Source: JAKAAZ01 sp963817855 (GTDB lineage Bacteria > Acidobacteriota > Terriglobia > Terriglobales > Acidobacteriaceae). Taken from it: 64,000 bases of DNA. The position numbers and the translations under genes are program-made. The notes beneath the pieces were generated by a model. That model did not search any database. It saw only the letters and a program-made list of their open reading frames with translations, and was not told the DNA's origin. This document shows positions 17,844 through 26,495 of this stretch, piece by piece; positions within the stretch are counted from its first letter, which is position 1, and the number at the start of each line of letters is the position of its first letter. Location of the stretch: the NCBI GenBank assembly GCA_963817855.1, contig CAWFQA010000001.1, positions 682,001-746,000 of the forward strand, given 5' to 3'.

Positions 17844-18950
17844 ATGGAGAGCCAGCCCACATTTCAGCCATCGCCGAACGGGCTGCGGATCCTGTACATC
17901 GCGCCGATGAATTATGGCTGGTACGGGCTCTATCGGCAGCACACCCTGCAGCGACTGGGGCACACGGTTTTCCCCATTGACATCATGCAATATGAAAAGC
18001 AAGGCAATCCGTGGATGGCGCGGATTCGCTACCGCCTGCAAATCGGCAGCGTGGTGACACAGATGAATGCGGACGTGCTGCGGCTGGCGAAAGAACATGC
18101 CGTCGATGCAGTGTGGTTCGATAAGCCGCTGTTCATCCGCGCGGAGACATTGAGGCGATTGCGGGCCATGGGCATCGCGACCGTGGACTACATGATCGAC
18201 AATCCGTTTGGCCCGAGACGCGATCCAGGATTTCGTCTGTATGTGCGCACCATTCCGGAGTACGACCTGCATGTGCAACAGCGGGATGTGAGCGTACAAG
18301 CTTACCTGGAGCGGGGGGCGCGACGCGTGGTGAAGGTGCAGACGGCGTTTGAGCCGAGCGTGCATTTTCCTCCGCCGGCCGGCTGGTCGGATAAAGATCG
18401 AACGCGAGAGGTTTCGTTCATTGGAACGCCCTATGACGAACGTCCGCAATTTTTGACAGATCTCTGGCGCAAATATGATTTGCCGGTGGTGATTTCCGGG
18501 CCGCGCATCTGGACCCGCAAACTCGATCCGGCCGCATTGGGCGCGTTGTATCCAAAGCCGGACGAGCTGTATGACGCCGCCTATCGCGAAGGCATTTGGC
18601 GCTCGAAGATCAACCTGAGCTTTCTGACCCACGGCAACCAAGATGAGTACGCGCACAAGAGCTTTGAAATTGCCGCATGCGGCGGATTCCTGCTGGCGGA
18701 GCGATCGGCGGGCCACAGTGAGCGGTTTCGAGAGAACGAAGAAGCGGTCTTTTTCTCGGATATTGAGGAGTGCGCGGGCAAGATTCGCCATTACCTGAAC
18801 GATGAACCGGCGCGGGCGAGGATTGCTGCCGCTGGACGGCGTCGCGCGGTGACCTGCGGCTATGACAATGACACGCAGCTTGCCAAGGTGCTCGACGTAG
18901 TGGAGGAACTGTTGCCGAAAATTCGCGCGGGACACGGTTCGTCGAAATGA
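17844..18950 (+). CDS. CgeB-like glycosyltransferase
   Basis: A 368-residue cytoplasmic glycosyltransferase of the spore-protein CgeB / glycosyltransferase-1-like type. It has an N-terminal Rossmann-like domain (LRILYIAPMNYGWYGLYRQH), a middle segment with FIGTPYDERPQFL, and a C-terminal nucleotide-sugar part with NQDEYAHKSFEIAACGGFLL, whose KSFEIAACG is the family hallmark. The start is 17 bases after the MgtE-N/CBS gene. Its stop overlaps the next ATG by 4 bases. It probably acts with the fused oxidoreductase on a sugar-containing product; the acceptor is unknown. Confidence 0.8.
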   Translation: MESQPTFQPSPNGLRILYIAPMNYGWYGLYRQHTLQRLGHTVFPIDIMQYEKQGNPWMARIRYRLQIGSVVTQMNADVLRLAKEHAVDAVWFDKPLFIRAETLRRLRAMGIATVDYMIDNPFGPRRDPGFRLYVRTIPEYDLHVQQRDVSVQAYLERGARRVVKVQTAFEPSVHFPPPAGWSDKDRTREVSFIGTPYDERPQFLTDLWRKYDLPVVISGPRIWTRKLDPAALGALYPKPDELYDAAYREGIWRSKINLSFLTHGNQDEYAHKSFEIAACGGFLLAERSAGHSERFRENEEAVFFSDIEECAGKIRHYLNDEPARARIAAAGRRRAVTCGYDNDTQLAKVLDVVEELLPKIRAGHGSSK

Positions 18951-21568
18951 TCGTTGACTTCGAACGCGAGCGGACGCTGCCGGCCTTCGTGGCGGATGTG
19001 TGTATCGCGGGCGCAGGCGCCGCGGGAATTGTGCTGGCTGCGCAATTGATGCGCAAAGGCAAACGCGTGCTGCTGTTGGAGAGCGGCGGTCGCAATGAGG
19101 ATGAAGCGTTCCAGCAGCTGAACCGCAGCGAGAGAGTTGGCCAGCCGCTGAAGTCGGTGCATGCCGGGCGTTTTCGCGCGCTGGGTGGGACGACCATCCG
19201 CTGGGGTGGGCAGATTCAGGAGATGCAGGAGCGGGATTTCGAATCGCGCCCTGGAATTCCGGGGGGCGGATGGCCGATTGCGAAGTCTGAGCTGACGCCG
19301 TTTTACGAGCGAGCTCTCGAAGCCGAGGGATTGCTGCCGGTGCTGCGAACCGATGACGAAGTCTGGCGGGAGTCTGGTTCTGCTGCGCCAAATCTTTCCG
19401 AGGACCTGATTCCTTATTTCACACGGTGGTGTCCGGAGCCGAACTTTGCTCGCCTGTATCGTGGCGCGCTGGCATCGACGAACATTTGCGTGGTGTTGCA
19501 TGCGACGGTGTGCGGGCTGATGATGAACGACGCCGCGGATGCGGTGCTGGGCCTGCGCTGCAGGAGCCTGGCAGGCACGGAACACATTTTTCATGCGCCG
19601 ACGTATGTGCTTTCGCTGGGGATGATGGAGACGATCCAGCTGCTGCTGCAGCCGATGGAGAAGGGGCAGGCTCCCTGGCAGAAAAATGAATGGCTGGGGC
19701 GGCATGTGCAGAGCCATATCGACTACAACTCGGCCAAGTTGATGAATGTGGATCGCAAGCGGATGGAGCAGGTGTTCCCGAATGTGTATCTGAAGGGAAG
19801 AAAATATCAGCCGAAGCTGCGAGTGACGGAAGAGCGCCAGCGGGAAGACGAAACGCTAAATATTGCCGGGGCGATTTCATTCATCAGCCTGGGCAGTGTG
19901 GAGCGAGATGTGCGCCAGATGAAGTCGGCGGCACGCAACCTGCTGCGAGGAAACTGGTCCGCAATCGGTGTGCGGGACACGCTTCCGGCGCTGCGGCGGC
20001 TGCCCATCCTGGTGCAACTGGCGTACAACTTTTACCTGAGCCATCGCGCCTACTGGCCGAAGGATGTGACGTACTGGTTGCGGGTGCATTGCGAGCAGGA
20101 ACCGCTGTCGGCCAGCCGAATTACGCTTTCGCCGGAACGCGACGCGATGGGGATGTTTCGCAGCCGCATCGACTGGCAGGTGTCGCCGCTGGAGTGGAAA
20201 ACGATTCAGCGCTTTACGCAGATGGCGAAGCAGGCGCTGGAGAAGGCGGGGCTGGCGAAGCTGGAGCCTCAGCCGGAACTGGCGCTGGAGGACGGCTATC
20301 GCCAGGTGACATTCGACGACAGCTATCACTGGATGGGCGGCACGCGGATGTCGGCCTCGGCTGTCGATGGTGTGGTAGATACCAATCTGAAATTACACGG
20401 CGTGCGCAATGCGTATGTGTGCAGCGCGTCGGTCTATCCGACCTCGGGATTCGCGAATCCAGTGCATACGCTGCTGGCGCTGGCGATTCGGCTGGCGGAT
20501 CATTTGGCGGCGCAACCGCCGGTCAGCGAAACACAAGAGACAGTCGCAAGGGGCGCGACTGCCGGTCGGACACGCAGGTGCGGGCCGATGCTTGAGACGA
20601 TTGTGTTGCCTGGAAGCGGTCGCGTGACCACGCGGCTGGGATTTGGCGGCTCCGGATTGATGGGCGGGATTAGCGAGCGCGAATCGCTGCGGCTGCTGGA
20701 GACGGCGTTTGACGAGGGGATTCGACACTTCGATGTTGCGCCTGCGTATGGCCATGGCCTGGCGGAGCGCTGCCTGGGGAAATTTCTGCGGGGAAAACGG
20801 GATCGAGTCACGGTCGCGACGAAGTACGGCATTCTGCCACCGGCGCGAGCGGGATTGCTGGAGATGGCGCGCAGCGTGGTGCGACCCGCGGTTGCACGGC
20901 TGCCTGCGGTTCGAAAACGAGTGGCGCAGGCTGCGGCTGGACTGCGATCGAAGGCGACGTTTTCCGCGGAGGAAGCGCGGCGATCATTGGAGCATAGCCG
21001 ACGGGAGCTACGCGTCGACGCCATCGATATCTGGCTGTTGCATGAGGCGACCGCAGAGGATCTGGATGGTTCTGATTTGCTGCCAATGCTTCAAGACGCG
21101 CAGCAGCAGGACCTGATCGGAGCTTATGGAGTGGGCGCGGAAAGAGGACGCCTCAAAGAGGTGTGGGAGAAACATCGGAATTATTGTCGTGTACTGCAGT
21201 TCGAGTGGTCGGTGCTGGAGAAAGAGCAGGCAAGGTTTCCTGGAGCATTCGTGATTCATCATCGCGCCATTTCCGGAGGGTTCGGAACCATACGCCGATT
21301 TCTTCAGCAGGATTCCGATCTTTGCCGCGCATGGTCGAATGCGGTGGATCTGGATTTGTCGGATGCCAAACTTCTGGCCGGAGTCTTGTTGCAGGCTACG
21401 TTGACGGCGAATCCCGAAGCGATGGTGCTGTTCTCGTCGCGCCTTCCAGAGCACATCCGCGCAAATGTGCAGGCGGCGGAAGAGATCAGCGCACAGCCGA
21501 GAGGGATGCGGTTTCTGGAGTTGGTGGCGGAGAAGCGCCGCGAAATCCGCACATCCGAAACGCATTGA
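18947..21568 (+). CDS. Fused GMC-type oxidoreductase and aldo/keto reductase
   Basis: An 873-residue protein with two catalytic halves. Residues 1 to about 525 are a GMC-type flavoprotein: dinucleotide motif GAGAAG at 22-27, GGTTIRWGGQ, and the C-terminal SYHWMGGTRMS and SGFANPVHTLLAL segments carrying the active-site histidine region. Residues 548-873 are an aldo/keto reductase with DVAPAYGHG (Asp and Tyr), VTVATKYG (Lys) and IDIWLLHEA (His), the complete tetrad. The halves are usually separate genes. The linker (about 530-547) is encoded by a segment containing a 7-bp hairpin at 20541-20561, and an internal ATG at 20588 could start the second half alone. ATG 18947 overlaps the glycosyltransferase stop. 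A role in oxidising and reducing sugars is inferred. Confidence 0.85.
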   Translation: MIVDFERERTLPAFVADVCIAGAGAAGIVLAAQLMRKGKRVLLLESGGRNEDEAFQQLNRSERVGQPLKSVHAGRFRALGGTTIRWGGQIQEMQERDFESRPGIPGGGWPIAKSELTPFYERALEAEGLLPVLRTDDEVWRESGSAAPNLSEDLIPYFTRWCPEPNFARLYRGALASTNICVVLHATVCGLMMNDAADAVLGLRCRSLAGTEHIFHAPTYVLSLGMMETIQLLLQPMEKGQAPWQKNEWLGRHVQSHIDYNSAKLMNVDRKRMEQVFPNVYLKGRKYQPKLRVTEERQREDETLNIAGAISFISLGSVERDVRQMKSAARNLLRGNWSAIGVRDTLPALRRLPILVQLAYNFYLSHRAYWPKDVTYWLRVHCEQEPLSASRITLSPERDAMGMFRSRIDWQVSPLEWKTIQRFTQMAKQALEKAGLAKLEPQPELALEDGYRQVTFDDSYHWMGGTRMSASAVDGVVDTNLKLHGVRNAYVCSASVYPTSGFANPVHTLLALAIRLADHLAAQPPVSETQETVARGATAGRTRRCGPMLETIVLPGSGRVTTRLGFGGSGLMGGISERESLRLLETAFDEGIRHFDVAPAYGHGLAERCLGKFLRGKRDRVTVATKYGILPPARAGLLEMARSVVRPAVARLPAVRKRVAQAAAGLRSKATFSAEEARRSLEHSRRELRVDAIDIWLLHEATAEDLDGSDLLPMLQDAQQQDLIGAYGVGAERGRLKEVWEKHRNYCRVLQFEWSVLEKEQARFPGAFVIHHRAISGGFGTIRRFLQQDSDLCRAWSNAVDLDLSDAKLLAGVLLQATLTANPEAMVLFSSRLPEHIRANVQAAEEISAQPRGMRFLELVAEKRREIRTSETH

Positions 21569-21632
21569 TGCCTCGCGGGACAGGTGCGGATATTCATCGG
21601 AATCGTGTACCCTGAAACATCCGGAGCCGACG

Positions 21633-22874
21633 ATGAAGCAACGCTGGAAGACCCAACTCATTTTATTTCTAGCGGTGCTTGGTCCGGGCATCATCACTGC
21701 CAACGTTGATAACGACGCTGGCGGAATTTTCACCTACTCCCAGGCAGGTGCGCAGTTCGGCTACGCGCTGTTATGGACCCTCATTCCCATCACCCTGGCA
21801 CTGATCGTAGTGCAGGAAATGTGCGCGCGCATGGGGGTGGTCACGGGCAAGGGACTGAGCGACCTGATCCGCGAAGAGTTCGGTCTTCGCATCACGTTCA
21901 TCATGATGATCCTGCTGGTCATTGTGAACTTCGGGAACGTGATCGCAGAATTTTCCGGGATTGCCGGCAGCATGCAGCTGTTCCACATCAGCAAATATAT
22001 TTCGGTTCCAATCTGCGCATTACTGGTATGGCTCCTGGTAGTCAAAGGCGACTACAAAGGCGTGGAGAAAGTTTTTCTAGTGGCGTCTGCTTTCTATCTC
22101 GCCTACATCTTCGCTGGATTTTTTTCCCATCCGGACTGGCATACTGCGCTGCTGGCCACAGTGAAGCTTCCTCCGCACAGCTATTGGCATAAAACTGGCT
22201 ACATTTACATGACAGTCGCCGTGATTGGCACCACCATTTCGCCCTGGATGCAGTTCTACATGCAATCTTCGGTGGTTGAAAAGGGAACCAACGTGAAGCA
22301 ATTGGGGGCCTCGCGAGCGGATGTAATTGTGGGCTCGCTTTTTACCGATATTGTTGGTTGGTTCATCATCATTGCCTGCGCCGCCACGTTGTTCGTGCAT
22401 GGCATGGGCGCGATTCAAGTGCCGTCCGATGCAGCCGAAGCGATGAAGCCGCTGGCTGGAGAGTACGCATTTATCTTGTTTGCGGCCGGATTGTTCAATG
22501 CGTCATTATTTGCGGCGTCGATCCTGCCGCTGTCGACCGCATATACGGTGTGCGAAGGCATGGGCTTTGAATCGGGCTTGGATAAGAGCTTCAGCGAAGC
22601 GCCGGCGTTTTACTGGCTATACACGTTGTTGATTGTGGCGGGCGCTGGAGTGGTTCTGTGGCCGCACTTTCCACTGGTAAAGGTGACGATTCTTTCCCAG
22701 GTGCTGAACGGAGTACTGCTGCCGGTTGTAATGATCTTTATGCTGGTGCTGATTAACAAAACGGAGCTGATGGGAAAGCACACCAACAATCGCTGGTTCA
22801 ATGTGATTGCGTGGGGTACGGCGATCATCGTGATCGGATTGTCGTTGGCGATGCTATTTGTGCACGGCAGCTAA
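21633..22874 (+). CDS. NRAMP-family divalent metal transporter, variant metal site
   Basis: A 413-residue integral membrane protein with about eleven helices of the NRAMP fold. The first helix reads PGIITANVDNDAGG, where classical manganese/iron NRAMPs have DPGN. The sixth helix reads IGTTISPWM (near residue 203), where they have a metal-binding methionine motif. These changes resemble the NRAMP-related Mg2+/Mn2+ branch. The substrate may therefore be harder than Fe2+, which fits the MgtE-N/CBS gene nearby. ATG 21633 has GGAG 7 bases upstream. The stop overlaps the convergent NUDIX gene by 4 bases. Confidence 0.85.
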   Translation: MKQRWKTQLILFLAVLGPGIITANVDNDAGGIFTYSQAGAQFGYALLWTLIPITLALIVVQEMCARMGVVTGKGLSDLIREEFGLRITFIMMILLVIVNFGNVIAEFSGIAGSMQLFHISKYISVPICALLVWLLVVKGDYKGVEKVFLVASAFYLAYIFAGFFSHPDWHTALLATVKLPPHSYWHKTGYIYMTVAVIGTTISPWMQFYMQSSVVEKGTNVKQLGASRADVIVGSLFTDIVGWFIIIACAATLFVHGMGAIQVPSDAAEAMKPLAGEYAFILFAAGLFNASLFAASILPLSTAYTVCEGMGFESGLDKSFSEAPAFYWLYTLLIVAGAGVVLWPHFPLVKVTILSQVLNGVLLPVVMIFMLVLINKTELMGKHTNNRWFNVIAWGTAIIVIGLSLAMLFVHGS

Positions 22875-23317
22875 AGAATTTTTCCCTGGGCCAGATCGCG
22901 GATAAATTTTCGATCGGCGGCGAGGAAATTGTAGGCGGGCAGGTCGCGCAGTTCCGCCCAGCGCATGTCCTGAAAGATGCGGTTCTGCATATCGCGTTCG
23001 AAATGGTAGACGGCGAAAAATCGCAGGTGGATGGAGCCGCCATTGCGATAGTTGTGCTGCACCTCTGCGATAAAAGGGCCGATCTTGGCCTGGATGCCAA
23101 GCTCTTCCTCCAATTCGCGGCGCAGCGCCTGCTCGGGGGTTTCACCGGGCTCGATTTTGCCGCCGGGAAATTCCCACTGCAATCCCATGGCAGTGCCGGC
23201 CTTGCGTTGACAGATGAGAACTTGCTTGTCTCGCAAAATCAAGGCCGCGACCACGGCGCGCATCCGAGGTTTTTCTGGCTGAGGCTGGGGTGCTACTTCG
23301 ACATCCGATTCCATCAC
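22871..23317 (-). CDS. NUDIX hydrolase (MutT / 8-oxo-dGTP diphosphatase-like)
   Basis: A 148-residue NUDIX protein with a complete Nudix box, GGKIEPGETPEQALRREL followed by EEELG. The short form, the start ALILRDKQVLICQRKAG and the LQWEFPGGK lead-in fit the MutT branch, which hydrolyses oxidised dNTPs. Substrate choice cannot be proven from sequence. The gene is 17 bases from the end of the upstream cobalamin-type binding protein and may be co-transcribed with it. Confidence 0.85.
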   Translation of the reverse strand: MMESDVEVAPQPQPEKPRMRAVVAALILRDKQVLICQRKAGTAMGLQWEFPGGKIEPGETPEQALRRELEEELGIQAKIGPFIAEVQHNYRNGGSIHLRFFAVYHFERDMQNRIFQDMRWAELRDLPAYNFLAADRKFIRDLAQGKIL

Positions 23318-23334
23318 TTCCTTAGGATAGTGAT

Positions 23335-24246
23335 TTACCGCTGCTTCTGCGAATGGGCGAGTGAAATGAGTCGAGGACGCATCGGAAATTGGTTTGGATG
23401 TATCGCTGCCGCCAGACAGGCCAGCCCCTCGAGGATTGGATAGGCGGGGGTGTTGAGGAGCTCGTCGGGAACGCAGTAGACGCGACCGTTGCCGGCCGCG
23501 CGCAGCGATTGCCAGGCACGCTGGTCGATCACCCGAGCCAAGGGAACACGATCACCGGCGCCGCACCAGGCGAAGATGAGAATGTCGGGATCAATGGCCG
23601 CAATGGCCTCCGCAGTGGTGGTCTTGCCTGCGTCGCCGACGAATTCGCCGCCGGCGGCTTCGACAAGTTCCTTCACCCAGGGTTGAGAATGTATAAGCGG
23701 CTTGCCCCACTCCTCGCAATACACGCGGGGACGTTCGGTGGCTGCTGCAGATTGAAGGCGAACGGCCTCGATGCTGGAGGTGAGTTCGGCGACCAGGTCT
23801 TCGGCACGGTCGGAGGCATGAACCACTGAGCCGATCAGGCGGATGTCAGCAAAAATGTCGGCGAGTGTGTGCGGGGCAAGCGTCAACACAGGACAGCCCG
23901 CGCGGAGGATTGCTGCCAGTGACTCCATGCGATACGGGACCGAGGCGATCACCAGATTCGGTTCGACCGCGAGCAGTTCTTCCATAGTGGACGACCAGGA
24001 GTCGGCAACGATCTTCAGGTCGCGACTGGCGAGCTCCGGCAACGCCTCGACGCAATAGCGGGTGCAGGCGACGAGATCATCGAGATGGCCGAGCCGTTGC
24101 AACGTGAGGGTGATGCTTGGTTGCAGTGATGCGATGCGGAGAGGGTCAGACTCGATGCCAGGTCTAAATGGGGAGACCTGGGGCACCCGGTCTGGTGCGG
24201 AAAACGCAGCCCCCTCCACTTTGCTTCGCTTCGGTCGGGATGACAT
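23335..24246 (-). CDS. BtuF-like cobalamin/iron-siderophore binding protein, no signal peptide
   Basis: A protein with the helical-backbone binding fold of BtuF-like proteins: RIASLQPSITLTLQRLG, ACTRYC, SWSSTMEELLAVEPNLVIAS, and the C-terminal half (YCEEWGKPLIHSQPWVKELV, DPDILIFAWCGAG). BtuF proteins deliver vitamin B12 to an ABC importer, but no permease or ATPase gene is near and no signal peptide is present, so it may act in the cytoplasm, as some of these orphans are thought to. The first 30-35 codons lie in an interspersed repeat (24158-24247), which also supplies the start codons (ATG 24246 or GTG 24186). The native start may have been lost. Confidence 0.75.
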   Translation of the reverse strand: MSSRPKRSKVEGAAFSAPDRVPQVSPFRPGIESDPLRIASLQPSITLTLQRLGHLDDLVACTRYCVEALPELASRDLKIVADSWSSTMEELLAVEPNLVIASVPYRMESLAAILRAGCPVLTLAPHTLADIFADIRLIGSVVHASDRAEDLVAELTSSIEAVRLQSAAATERPRVYCEEWGKPLIHSQPWVKELVEAAGGEFVGDAGKTTTAEAIAAIDPDILIFAWCGAGDRVPLARVIDQRAWQSLRAAGNGRVYCVPDELLNTPAYPILEGLACLAAAIHPNQFPMRPRLISLAHSQKQR

Positions 24247-24247
24247 T
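24158..24247. repeat. Stem-loop repeat family, copy 2, with a second module
   Basis: CCAGGTCT at 24158-24165 pairs with AGACCTGG at 24174-24181, followed by GGCACCC. A second module at 24211-24245 (ending TCGGTCGGGATGACA) also occurs in copy 3. The element overlaps the 5' end of the BtuF-like gene. Confidence 0.6.
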
Positions 24248-24350
24248 GCTTTTTCAACCCCACTCGAGCCGAATGCGGGCTTTCACCCGAGCGAGCAGAA
24301 CCGCTAGCCGGGGACCCCGAGGCTTGAATGGGCCACCGTCCCCATGTTCG

Positions 24351-25103
24351 TCATGCATGGACAGGACCGGGCTGAAATACCGGCCATCCTTGTACGGCAG
24401 CGATCTCCGTCAGCTCCGCCGTGGGGTTGACGACGAAGGGATGCTTCGCGACGCCGAGCATGGCGGCATCGTGAATGGAGTTGCCGAAAACCGCATCGGG
24501 TTCGGGGATGCCGACCCGCGCCAGCGATTGCACTTTGCCTTCGTCGGTGGGGATGTCGAGCAGTTCTTCGGTGATCAATCCATTGGTGACGCGAACGCGG
24601 GCTGCGAGGACTCGCTCGGCGGGGATGCCGAAGTGCTGCATGGCATCTTCAATGAGCCAGCTGTTGGTGGAACTGACGGCCCATACAATAGTTCCGCGCT
24701 GTTGCAGTCGAGTGCACGCTTCGAGCATTTCAGGAAAAATGTTGGGACGCATCATCACATCGAAATACGTATGCACGGCCTGGCGCAGCTCGGATTCGCG
24801 CAGGTCGCGGTAGATTTGCACCATCTCGCCGCAGATCGCGAACTCAGAGACTTCGCCGCGCATATAGGCGCGATAGCGAGCGTCCATCCAGTTGCAGGCT
24901 TCGCGAGAGAGCAGGCCCGATTCCATGGACCATTGCATGAAGCCGACACCGGCGTCGCCGGACCAGAGGGTGCCATCGCAGTCAAAAACAGCGACAGCGG
25001 GTTGGAGGATGTCGATGCGACGAAAAAATTCAGAAGAGGAAAGAGTGGAAACTTTCGGGGTGATGAGTTGTTGTGCCAAAAGGAACGACCTTATCAAAAT
25101 CAA
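24351..25103 (-). CDS. HAD-IB family phosphatase (phosphoserine-phosphatase-like)
   Basis: A 250-residue haloacid-dehalogenase phosphatase. Motif I is FDCDGTLW (nucleophile and acid Asp), motif II AVSSTN, the lysine lies in DEGKVQSL and motif IV is FGNSIHDAAML. A helical cap lies between motifs I and II, as in subfamily IB (phosphoserine phosphatase and relatives). The motif II serine and the cap fit a small phosphorylated metabolite, but serine phosphate is not proven. The N-terminal 30 residues are variable and the true start may be further inside. It is divergent from xerD. Confidence 0.8.
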   Translation of the reverse strand: MILIRSFLLAQQLITPKVSTLSSSEFFRRIDILQPAVAVFDCDGTLWSGDAGVGFMQWSMESGLLSREACNWMDARYRAYMRGEVSEFAICGEMVQIYRDLRESELRQAVHTYFDVMMRPNIFPEMLEACTRLQQRGTIVWAVSSTNSWLIEDAMQHFGIPAERVLAARVRVTNGLITEELLDIPTDEGKVQSLARVGIPEPDAVFGNSIHDAAMLGVAKHPFVVNPTAELTEIAAVQGWPVFQPGPVHA

Positions 25104-25323
25104 AAAATAAAAAAGAAAAATTGTGGAAGGCGGGATGATGTTGAATTGTCAATTGCCTTCCCCTCTATGATGCAGCATCGGCGGAAACTATGCCAGATGC
25201 ATCGCAGCGGATTCACCAGCTTGTAACCTCGCGATGCACGGTGGGCTGGCAAAGTTGATTCCCGGGAAAGAGTTGCTGGAGACTCCGCGCAATGTTCGAT
25301 AATTTCTGCAGGCGAGGCGCTGG

Positions 25324-26298
25324 GTGGAGAACGATCAACATTCCGTCGGAAGCAATCTGAAACTGATCCAGAGTTATCTGACGTATCTGCGCGTCGAAAA
25401 GGGTCTGCGTCCGCTAACTTGCGAGGCGTATCGGCGCGACCTGCTGCAGTGCGCGGAATTCCTGGAGAAAACGAACGGCTCGCTGACGTCCGCAAAACAT
25501 GAGGACCTGGCAGGTTTCGTCGCTCATTTGCAGGCGCACCAGGTAGAGGCGCGCTCGCGGGCTCGAAAGCTGTCTTGCCTGCGCGGCTTATATCGCTGGC
25601 TGCTGCTCGATAAGCGCATCGCGTACGATCCGACGATTCACCTGGAAACGCCGGCGGGTTGGAAGGTGCTGCCAAAGTCGTTATCGGAAACTGAAGTGGT
25701 GACCATGATCGACCAGACCGGGCACGGTGCCGCGGGAAGCAAGACGGAAGGATGCACGCCGCAGTCGTTGCGCGATCGGGCCATGCTGGAGCTGTTGTAC
25801 GGTGGTGGCGTGCGCGTGTCGGAGCTGGTGGGACTCGCGGTCGAGGACATTTCTCTGCAGCAGGGGCAGATGCTGGTGCGCGGAAAGGGCGACAAGGAGC
25901 GCATCGTGCCGCTGGGTCAGCCTGCGATCAAGGCATTGACGGAATATCTGGAACACGGCCGCGCGCAGCTGCTGCGCAAAGCAAATGTGCGCGAGGTGTT
26001 TCTATCGCAGCGTGGACATCCGCTGACGCGGCAAACGGTTTGGGCGCTGGTGAAGCAGGTGAATCATCGCGCCAGCCCGCATATGCTGCGGCACAGTTGC
26101 GCCACCCACATGGTGGAGCACGGAGCCGATCTGCGCACGGTGCAAACACTGCTGGGACACGCGGATATTGCGACCACGCAGATTTATACCCATCTGGCGC
26201 TGGGCAGGCTGAAGGCGGTGCATCGCGCACATCATCCTCGGGGGCAGATGCGGGCACGCGGAAAGATGCAGGGTCATGTTTTGGACGGTGCGGAATGA
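25324..26298 (+). CDS. xerD: Tyrosine recombinase XerD-like
   Basis: A 324-residue tyrosine recombinase with an N-terminal SAM-like core-binding domain (IQSYLTYLRVEKGLRPLTCE) and a catalytic domain with all conserved positions: Arg in GGVRVSEL, Lys in GKGDKERIVPLG, HxxR in SPHMLRHSCATHM, then LLGHADIATTQIYTH (His and the Tyr nucleophile). It should resolve chromosome dimers at dif with XerC. It starts at GTG 25324. The C-terminal tail after the tyrosine is longer than in E. coli XerD. A XerC-like gene follows 200 bases later, so both partners are in tandem. Confidence 0.85.
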   Translation: MENDQHSVGSNLKLIQSYLTYLRVEKGLRPLTCEAYRRDLLQCAEFLEKTNGSLTSAKHEDLAGFVAHLQAHQVEARSRARKLSCLRGLYRWLLLDKRIAYDPTIHLETPAGWKVLPKSLSETEVVTMIDQTGHGAAGSKTEGCTPQSLRDRAMLELLYGGGVRVSELVGLAVEDISLQQGQMLVRGKGDKERIVPLGQPAIKALTEYLEHGRAQLLRKANVREVFLSQRGHPLTRQTVWALVKQVNHRASPHMLRHSCATHMVEHGADLRTVQTLLGHADIATTQIYTHLALGRLKAVHRAHHPRGQMRARGKMQGHVLDGAE

Positions 26299-26327
26299 AG
26301 CTCAAGGTCCGTCGCTCGCCGGAGAAT

Positions 26328-26495
26328 CCCAGGTTTCAGGATCGAGACCTGGGGCACCCAGGTTTTGGTGAGGAGGGGGCGTCCGATTCGGCTCGCGATC
26401 GACAAAAAGCAGGTCCCTCCACTGCGCTGCGCTACGGTCGGGATGACAATTCATTTAGAACGGGGCACCCAGGTCCTGGTAAGGATGGGGCACCC
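26328..26495. repeat. Stem-loop repeat family, copy 3, with second module
   Basis: CCCAGGTTTC at 26328-26337 pairs with GAGACCTGGG at 26344-26353 (one wobble), followed by GCACCCA. A second module at 26414-26448 shares TCGGTCGGGATGACA with copy 2, and GGGGCACCC recurs at 26463 and 26487. It fills most of the xerD-xerC spacer and ends at the xerC start. Confidence 0.65.

Noticed and set aside
17793..19391. A 532-codon antisense frame across the glycosyltransferase gene
   Set aside because: It spans the MgtE-N/CBS end, the glycosyltransferase and the fusion start, with no domain pattern.
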